A stretch of 9,942 nucleotides of DNA from Candidatus Hydrogenedentota bacterium (GTDB taxonomy: Bacteria > Hydrogenedentota > Hydrogenedentia > Hydrogenedentales > SLHB01), in NCBI GenBank assembly GCA_026387845.1, contig JAPLKX010000089.1, positions 1 to 9,942 of the forward strand, given 5' to 3'. Every line of letters begins with the position of its first letter. The first letter of the stretch is position 1. A program made the translations under genes and the position numbers. The notes beneath the pieces were generated by a model. That model saw nothing but the letters and a program-made list of their open reading frames with translations, was not told where the DNA came from and ran no database searches. Below are positions 4,991 through 9,942 of the stretch, one piece after another.

Positions 4991-7330
4991 ATGGCAGATG
5001 TGGCTGCTCGATCTCGTCCGTTGAACACGGTAGCCATTCTGGGCAGCTACGTTCCCCGCCAGTGCGGTATCGCCACGTTTACCAAGGACTTGCGCGACGC
5101 CATCGTAGCCGGATTCGGTGATGGCGAAGTCTTGGTGCTGGCCTTGGATGACACACCCGCCGGATATATCTACAGCCCCGAGGTCAATTTCCAGATTCGC
5201 GCCCACCAGCCCGACGACTATCGGGTGGCGGCAGACCTGCTCAATATCAACCAAATCGACATGGCGCTGGTCCAGCATGAATTCGGCATATACGGCGGGC
5301 CGGACGGCGGCTACCTGCTCGAACTCATCCGGCGGCTGCGCATGCCCATCATGTGCACGCTGCACACCATCCTCGCGCGCCCGTCCAAAGGGCAGATGCG
5401 CGTTATGCAGCAACTGGCGCGGCGTTGCGACCGGCTCGTGGTGATGAGCCACCTGGGTGCGAATATCCTGCGCGAGGTTTACGCGGTTCCGCCGCACAAA
5501 ATCGCATTTATTCCCCACGGCATCCCGGATGTCCCCTTTGTCGACACCAGTTTTTATAAAGAAGAGTTTGCAACCGAGGGCCGCACCGTCATCCTCACGT
5601 TCGGGCTGCTCTCGCCGGGCAAAGCAATTGAAGTGGCCCTGCGCGCCCTGCCGGACGTCGTCAGAAAACATCCCGAAGTCATCTACATCGTCTTGGGCGC
5701 CACCCATCCGGGCGTTCTGGCCAGTGAGGGAGAGACATACCGGTGGTCGCTCGAGGCGCTGGTGGACGAACTGGGCCTCCAGGGGCACGTCACATTCGAA
5801 AACCGGTTCGTCAGCATCGAAGAATTGTGCAGATATATTGGTTCGGCCGACCTCTACGTCACGTCCTACCAGAACGAAGCACAAATCACCTCGGGCACGC
5901 TGGCCTATGCGATGGGCGCCGGGAAAGCCGTCGTGTCGACCCCTTACCTCTACGCGAAAGAGATGCTGGCCGAGGAGCGAGGCCACCTGTTCCCGTTCGG
6001 GGATTCGGAGGCGCTCGCCGAACGGATCCTGTACATGCTCGACAACGAGGTCGAACGCAGCGCCATGAGAAAGCGCGCCTATCTCTACGCCCGCCCCATG
6101 ATTTGGGAGCAGGTCGGGCAAGGCTACCTGGCGCTGGCGCGCGACGTGCTCAAAGAGCGCGAACGAACGCCCCGGCCCGTCGCGGCGCGCGTACGAAGCA
6201 AGGCCGCCGCAGATATTATCCCCGGGATCGACCTGCGCCACCTCCGCATCATGACCGATTGCACCGGCATGCTCCAACACGCCCTGTACAGCGTTCCGGA
6301 CCGGCTGCACGGCTACTGCACCGACGACAACTCGAGGGCGCTGGTGGCCACCATGATGTATTACGACCTGACCCAAGACGCGTCGGTCCTGCCGCTGGTA
6401 TCGACGTACCTGTCATTTTTGAACAGCGCGTGGGACAAGGAGTCAGGCCGGTTCCGCAACTTTATGACGTACGAGCGCCAGTGGGTGCAAAACGACTGCG
6501 ATGATGACGTCCAGGGCCGGTCGCTCTGGGCGCTCGGGTTGTGCGCGGCCATGGCGCCCACGGAAAGCCTGCTGGCGTTCAGCACCCGGCTGTTCAACGT
6601 GGGGCTGGTGACGATCTCCGAGAACCTGACGTCGCCACGGGCCTGGGCCCTTGTGCTGGTGGGCATCCACGCATACCTGCGCCGGTTCAGCGGCGACGTC
6701 CACGCCCGCCAGGCGCGCAAGGTGCTGGCCGACAAGCTCTACGCCCTGTTCCAGGCCTGCGCCAGTTCGGAATGGCCATTGTGCGAGAACGTCATCACCT
6801 ACTCGAATGCGAAACTGCCTCATGCGCTCATCCTCAGCGGCCAATGGATCCCGGACGGGCCCATGCTCGACCAGGGGCTGGCAAGCCTCAAATGGCTGCT
6901 CGAACTGCAAATCGACGAAAACGACTGTGTCAGCCTCATCGGCAACCAGGGATGGTGCACTCGAGACGGCAACCGCGCCCGATTCGACCAGCAGCCCGTC
7001 GAGGCCGTGGCCCTGATCGAAGCGTGCGCCGAAGCCTACCGGTGCACGTCGGATGAGTACTGGGTTCGTCAGGCGGTCCGGTGCCTGGGCTGGTTTCTGG
7101 GCGACAACGACACCCAATCGGTTCTCTACGACGCCAACACGGGCGGGTGCAGGGACGGCCTGCTGCCCCACGGGCCCAATCAAAATCAGGGGGCGGAGTC
7201 AACTCTCGCATGGCTCGTCTCGTTAATCACCGTGCATAATCTGATCAAACAAGGCAAGGCAAAACCGTCCGTGGCCAGGACGGTTGGTGAACGGGATGGA
7301 GGCAAGGATCTGTGCCCGAACCGATTGTGA
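4991..7330 (+). CDS. GT4-like glycosyltransferase fused to a C-terminal, probably alpha/alpha-toroid, domain
   Basis: The 779-aa two-domain protein is probably cytoplasmic. Residues 1 to about 395 are a GT-B-fold retaining glycosyltransferase of the GT4 type: SYVPRQCGIATF at the N-terminus, HEFG (96-99), LHT (His125), IPHG (His176), FGLLSPGKAIE (204-214) and YQNEAQITSGTLAYAMGAGKAVV (Glu296). GT4 enzymes normally carry E-x7-E here; Glu296 is present but the second Glu is absent. The C-terminal part starts near residue 420 with DCTGMLQHA and GYCTDDNSRAL (441-451) and is helical, rich in Trp and Asp, like alpha/alpha-barrel sugar enzymes. Its role is inferred only. The ATG at 4991 has AAAGGG seven bases upstream. 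An in-frame ATG at 4943 lacks a clear ribosome site. The end overlaps the next glycosyltransferase gene. The donor and acceptor sugars cannot be told from sequence; mannose or glucose is plausible. Confidence 0.85.
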   Translation: MADVAARSRPLNTVAILGSYVPRQCGIATFTKDLRDAIVAGFGDGEVLVLALDDTPAGYIYSPEVNFQIRAHQPDDYRVAADLLNINQIDMALVQHEFGIYGGPDGGYLLELIRRLRMPIMCTLHTILARPSKGQMRVMQQLARRCDRLVVMSHLGANILREVYAVPPHKIAFIPHGIPDVPFVDTSFYKEEFATEGRTVILTFGLLSPGKAIEVALRALPDVVRKHPEVIYIVLGATHPGVLASEGETYRWSLEALVDELGLQGHVTFENRFVSIEELCRYIGSADLYVTSYQNEAQITSGTLAYAMGAGKAVVSTPYLYAKEMLAEERGHLFPFGDSEALAERILYMLDNEVERSAMRKRAYLYARPMIWEQVGQGYLALARDVLKERERTPRPVAARVRSKAAADIIPGIDLRHLRIMTDCTGMLQHALYSVPDRLHGYCTDDNSRALVATMMYYDLTQDASVLPLVSTYLSFLNSAWDKESGRFRNFMTYERQWVQNDCDDDVQGRSLWALGLCAAMAPTESLLAFSTRLFNVGLVTISENLTSPRAWALVLVGIHAYLRRFSGDVHARQARKVLADKLYALFQACASSEWPLCENVITYSNAKLPHALILSGQWIPDGPMLDQGLASLKWLLELQIDENDCVSLIGNQGWCTRDGNRARFDQQPVEAVALIEACAEAYRCTSDEYWVRQAVRCLGWFLGDNDTQSVLYDANTGGCRDGLLPHGPNQNQGAESTLAWLVSLITVHNLIKQGKAKPSVARTVGERDGGKDLCPNRL
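7298..7302 (+). promoter_or_regulatory. Ribosome-binding site that fixes the GTG start of the second glycosyltransferase
   Basis: GGAGG lies nine bases before the GTG at 7312, inside the 3' end of the upstream gene. It supports the GTG start rather than the later in-frame ATG at 7330-7332, and indicates coupled translation of the two genes. Confidence 0.7.
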
Positions 7331-8535
7331 TGATTTCCAGCTACCCGCCGCGGTTGTGCGGGATTGGCACATTTTGCGAAGAAGCGCGCGAGTTTATCCA
7401 GAAAAAGCATCCGGGGCGCGACGTCCTTGTTATCAGCCATACGGACGGCGCGGGCGACGGCGTATTTCCCCTCATTGACCAGTCCCGTGAAGACTGGTGG
7501 CGGCCCGTTGTCGACCAAGTCGAGAAGTTGAAACCCTACGCGGTCCACATCCAGCACGAATACGGGTTGTACGAGTACCACGGCAACGGCCGCGGCGACC
7601 ATAACCGCGGGTTCCTCCGGATGCTCTCCAAGCTGCGCAAATGGCCCACCGTCCTCGAGCCCCACACCGTCCACGGCAGGCTCACGGAGCGCGAAGCCAG
7701 TTTCGTCCGGCAGGCGTGCAACCTCGCCCACGTGATGCTGTTCAAATGCGGCTACCAGAAGTGGCGCCTCAACTGGCAGTTCAGCCAGTGTAACTGGCGC
7801 GTGCCTACCAACATCATGATCGTCCCTCACGGCGCGCGCCCCGACAAACGCTACTCCGTCGAAGACGTCCCGCAATTGCGCAAAGAACTGGGGCTCGATG
7901 CGATCCCCCACCTCAGCCCCCACCTGGTGGGGCTGGTGGGCTGGATTCAATCCAACAAGCGGTGGGACATCCTCACCTCGATGTGGGAAGACGTCCGCCG
8001 GGAGATCCACGAAACCAGCGGCGTCTGGTGGGACCTGTTCGCCGCAGGCACCATGCGCGACCCAAACCACGAGCGCGACTACCTACTGTACCGCGGCCAA
8101 CTCGAAGTGCTCGAGAAGCACAAGGCGGCACATTTCTACGAGTTCATCCCCCGCGGCGACGTGTACTACAAAGTCATGGCCGTCTGCGATTTCGTCGTCT
8201 TGCCAAGCACCGACGAAACCCAGTCCGGCACGCTTGCCCGCATCATCGCACTCAACAAACCCTACATCACCACCGCCCCCATGGAAGGGCTCACCAGCCA
8301 GACGCTCGAAAGCAGCGGCGGCCTCCTGTTCAGCACCAAAGCCATGCTCCGCACAAAGTTGGTGCGACTGGCCTGCGACTCTGATCTCCGCATGAAACTC
8401 GGCTCCCGGCTCCAGGAATACCTCGAAAACGTAGTATCATGGGACGTCGTGGCCTCCCAGTACGAGGAAGCCTATACGCTCGCCCGGGCGTCCGCGTTCG
8501 GCCACAACCCCGTCCGGATCCCCCCCGAGTTCTAG
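7312..8535 (+). CDS. GT4-like glycosyltransferase, second gene of the pair
   Basis: The 407-aa product is a single-domain GT-B-type glycosyltransferase, starting at a GTG inside the 3' end of the previous gene (19-base overlap). It shares signatures with its neighbour: SYPPRLCGIGTF at the N-terminus, IQHEYGLY (His82, Glu83), VPHGARPD (His173), GLVGWIQSNKRWD where GT4 has its phosphate-binding loop, and STDETQSGTLARIIALNKP (Glu302, with Ser305-Gly-Thr-Leu). As in the partner, the loop that usually carries E-x7-E reads E-T-Q-S-G-T-L-A and lacks the second Glu. The two are divergent paralogues, too different to be a recent duplication. The overlap and shared strand imply one operon and probably consecutive steps, or two subunits, in one glycan pathway. 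A mannose- or glucose-based product is a guess. Any further pathway genes must lie elsewhere. Confidence 0.85.
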   Translation: MPEPIVMISSYPPRLCGIGTFCEEAREFIQKKHPGRDVLVISHTDGAGDGVFPLIDQSREDWWRPVVDQVEKLKPYAVHIQHEYGLYEYHGNGRGDHNRGFLRMLSKLRKWPTVLEPHTVHGRLTEREASFVRQACNLAHVMLFKCGYQKWRLNWQFSQCNWRVPTNIMIVPHGARPDKRYSVEDVPQLRKELGLDAIPHLSPHLVGLVGWIQSNKRWDILTSMWEDVRREIHETSGVWWDLFAAGTMRDPNHERDYLLYRGQLEVLEKHKAAHFYEFIPRGDVYYKVMAVCDFVVLPSTDETQSGTLARIIALNKPYITTAPMEGLTSQTLESSGGLLFSTKAMLRTKLVRLACDSDLRMKLGSRLQEYLENVVSWDVVASQYEEAYTLARASAFGHNPVRIPPEF

Positions 8536-8541
8536 CCTCAA

Positions 8542-8560
8542 CCGCAAAACTCGAATGCGG
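8542..8560 (+). terminator. Weak hairpin after the glycosyltransferase operon
   Basis: CCGCA (8542-8546) can pair with TGCGG (8556-8560) across nine bases, starting seven bases after the TAG stop. There is no T run, so a terminator role is only possible. Confidence 0.25.
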
Positions 8561-8609
8561 CTGCTAAGGACGCTGTCTCAAAACCCATGCAAATCCAGGC
8601 TGTATTGTG

Positions 8610-8630
8610 GTGCGGGCGTCTCGCCTGCAC
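8610..8630. repeat. GC-rich near-palindrome, REP-like
   Basis: GTGCGGGCG (8610-8618) pairs with CGCCTGCAC (8622-8630) over a TCT loop, nine pairs with one G-U. It lies in otherwise non-coding sequence 24 bases before the propeller remnant. Its form is that of a REP-like intergenic palindrome. Copy number in the genome is unknown. Confidence 0.5.
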
Positions 8631-8653
8631 GTCTTAAGCATTACCTCCGCTGA

Positions 8654-8873
8654 ATAGGCCTGGCAGCCACGGGAATGGACGGTATAGTCTACGCGCTTGC
8701 GGAGGGATGGTTTGGGCAACATCTACGCCGGAGGCCAATTCACGAGGGCGGGCGAGGTCGTTGTCAACGGAATAGCCAAATGGGACGGGGCAGCGTGGGC
8801 GGCGCTCGGGACAGGAACGTATTCCGATGTCTATGCCCTGGCCGTGGACAATTCGGGCAACGTCTATGTTGGG
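8654..8873 (+). pseudogene. Frameshifted remnant of a beta-propeller repeat gene
   Basis: The translation recovers about one and a half repeats of the same type as in the downstream gene: LAATGMDGIVYALA in one frame (from 8660), then DGLGNIYAGGQFT...NGIAKWDGAAWAALGTG and VYALAVDNSGNVYVG in the next. The frame changes between 8702 and 8705, where four bases replace an expected GTG codon, a one-base insertion relative to the intact repeats. A TGA at 8651 closes the first frame upstream, and the match stops at 8873, beside a palindrome at 8877-8896. There is no start or signal peptide. It is best read as a dead fragment, from a former neighbouring copy or from recombination within the repeat gene. 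Confidence 0.7.
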
Positions 8874-8876
8874 TTG

Positions 8877-8896
8877 AAGCGGCGGGGACGCCGCTT
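8877..8896. repeat. Perfect GC-rich hairpin at the break point of the propeller remnant
   Basis: AAGCGGCG (8877-8884) and CGCCGCTT (8889-8896) form a perfect 8-bp stem with a GGGA loop. It begins three bases after homology to the propeller repeat ends. From here to about 8960 the sequence has no match to the propeller gene, so the palindrome may be the edge of an inserted repeat element. Confidence 0.55.
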
Positions 8897-8966
8897 CCAC
8901 GGTCTTCGCGGCTTTGGTCGCGTCTTTATTCAAACAGGTGTTGCGTGCGGAACATAGATAGAGGGG

Positions 8967-8995
8967 TTGCTTGTGTAGGGGGCAATACGTATCAT
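8967..8995 (+). promoter_or_regulatory. Candidate promoter of the beta-propeller gene
   Basis: TTGCTT (8967-8972) and TATCAT (8990-8995) are 17 bases apart. The -10 matches 5 of 6 consensus bases and the -35 only 3 of 6. Transcription would start near 9002, about 40 bases before the ATG at 9043, with GGGGGGAGG at 9027-9035 between. Supported only by motif and position. Confidence 0.4.
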
Positions 8996-9042
8996 CAGCC
9001 GCGCAAGTCTCACTGTCACTACTCCAGGGGGGAGGTTGCACC

Positions 9043-9942
9043 ATGAAGACGTTTGCGAGCATTGCCGTAGGCGCATGGCTGGTCTTGACAGTTACAGCAG
9101 GCGGCGCAGGGGCGGGCATCGAAACGAAAAGCGACCCCAACGACGTCTACTGGTCAGACCGGTTCCCCGTTCCGGGCACGAATGGCGAAGTTAACGCCGC
9201 TGTCAAGGATGCTTGGGGAAACATCTACATTGGCGGCAACTTCACTCTTGCCGGAGACATCATGGCTGAAAATGTCGCCCGGTGGAATACCTCTAAGTCT
9301 ACATGGTCAGGCCTCGGGACGGGTATCGGGGGTATTGATCACTCTCGCGTCCTTGCCCTTGCGGTGGACAGCTCAGGCAACGTCTACGCCGGGGGCTATT
9401 TCACAACGGCGGGCGGCCTCGAGGCCAACTGTATAGCCCGATGGGACGGGACGGCGTGGTCGGCTCTCGGGACCGGCATGGAAGGAGGCAGCGACTATCC
9501 TGGGACGTGTGTCTACGCCCTTGCTGTGGATAGTTCGGGCAACCTCTACGCAGGGGGGGATTTTACGACGGCGGGTGGCGTGGCGGCCAATTACATAGCC
9601 AAATGGGACGGGGCGGCGTGGTCGCCGCTCGGGACAGGAATGGGTGGCTCCAGCTTCACTCGCGTCCTCGCCATTGCGGTGGACGGTTTGGGCGCGGTTT
9701 ACGCCGGGGGCATGTTCACAACGGCGGGCGGCGTTACCGTCAATTGCGCAGCCAAATGGGACGGGACTGCGTGGTCGGCTCTCGGAACAGGGATCGGGGG
9801 CACCGACTCTCATGTCGATGCCCTTGCGGTGGACGGCTCAGGTGTATACGCCGGAGGAGCGTTTACGACGGCGGGCGGCGTCTCCGCCAAAAATATTGCC
9901 AAATGGGACGGGATGGCGTGGTCGGCCCTCGGAATAGGGATT
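9043..9942 (+). CDS. Exported beta-propeller repeat protein, 3' end outside the window
   Basis: The frame is open from the ATG at 9043 to the last base, 300 codons with no stop. The start is set by GGGGGGAGG seven bases upstream. MKTFASIAVGAWLVLTVTAGGAGAG is a signal peptide. From residue 50 the protein is a tandem array of about 50-54 residues per unit, beginning at residues 50, 103, 157, 208 and 258: V-ALAVDSSGNVYAGG-FTTAGGV-AN-IAKWDGTAWSALGTGMGG. The first copy (NAAVKDAWGNIYIGG) is the most divergent. The fifth lacks one residue (GSG-VYAGG) and continues past the edge. Each unit looks like one propeller blade of four strands, similar to the delta-60 / SBBP-type repeats of secreted proteins. 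Such proteins are usually surface-attached or released, so a C-terminal sorting or anchoring domain may follow. Ligand and role are unknown. A broken relative lies just upstream. Confidence 0.82.
   Translation, partial: MKTFASIAVGAWLVLTVTAGGAGAGIETKSDPNDVYWSDRFPVPGTNGEVNAAVKDAWGNIYIGGNFTLAGDIMAENVARWNTSKSTWSGLGTGIGGIDHSRVLALAVDSSGNVYAGGYFTTAGGLEANCIARWDGTAWSALGTGMEGGSDYPGTCVYALAVDSSGNLYAGGDFTTAGGVAANYIAKWDGAAWSPLGTGMGGSSFTRVLAIAVDGLGAVYAGGMFTTAGGVTVNCAAKWDGTAWSALGTGIGGTDSHVDALAVDGSGVYAGGAFTTAGGVSAKNIAKWDGMAWSALGIGI

Noticed and set aside
4829..6376. 515-codon open frame on the minus strand opposite the large glycosyltransferase
   Set aside because: It mirrors the codon structure of a well-supported plus-strand gene and has no ribosome site or domain signature of its own.
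7186..8070. 294-codon open frame on the minus strand opposite the second glycosyltransferase
   Set aside because: Same reasoning: it overlaps strong plus-strand glycosyltransferase motifs and looks like a shadow frame.
8568..8588. GCTGTCTCAAAA string resembling some transposon ends
   Set aside because: No matching inverted end, target duplication or transposase was found in the window.
8634..9140. 168-codon minus-strand frame across the non-coding region
   Set aside because: It spans the plus-strand propeller remnant, palindromes and the start of the secreted gene, and so is explained by those features. No start signal is evident.

Overview
The window is about 9.9 kb of GC-rich bacterial DNA. 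It has short intergenic spaces packed with small inverted and tandem repeats, Shine-Dalgarno-led genes and a large secreted beta-propeller repeat protein. This combination suggests an uncultured, environmental lineage of the Hydrogenedentota / Planctomycetota / Lentisphaerota kind. That assignment is inference from genome style and not from any marker gene. There is no CRISPR array, prophage, transposase gene, tRNA or rRNA that I can see.

Layout, left to right. (1) 1-1110 (+): the 3' part of a uronate-isomerase-like amidohydrolase-fold gene, cut by the window edge. (2) 1101-1193: a perfect 30-bp inverted repeat that fills the whole convergent space and probably terminates transcription both ways. 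(3) 1195-1779 (-): clpP, with an intact Ser-His-Asp triad and an unusual acidic N-terminus. (4) 1780-1996: the divergent clpP/recG control region, holding three different short tandem repeats. (5) 1997-4045 (+): recG, complete. (6) 4038-4143: a second perfect inverted repeat (29 bp) of the same family as the first. In both cases the repeat supplies the TAG stop of the upstream gene. (7) 4230-4805 (+): a small exported protein of unknown function with its own promoter. (8) 4806-4990: a spacer with nested hairpins. (9) 4991-7330 and 7312-8535 (+): two overlapping, translationally coupled genes for related GT4-like glycosyltransferases, the first fused to a second domain that is probably an alpha/alpha-toroid. 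(10) 8536-9042: a 507-bp non-coding stretch carrying a frameshifted remnant of a beta-propeller gene bracketed by GC-rich palindromes. (11) 9043-9942 (+): the start of an exported beta-propeller repeat protein that runs off the right edge.

Functionally, recG (replication-fork rescue) and clpP (protein turnover) are housekeeping genes. The two glycosyltransferases form an operon, probably making a cell-associated or storage oligosaccharide or glycan. The two secreted proteins act outside the cytoplasm. I do not see a defence system or a mobile island. The most unusual content is the family of TAGGGACAG-ended inverted repeats sitting exactly on stop codons, the degenerate active site of the uronate-isomerase-like protein, the paired glycosyltransferases with an altered catalytic loop, and the decayed propeller fragment next to an intact, internally repeated relative.
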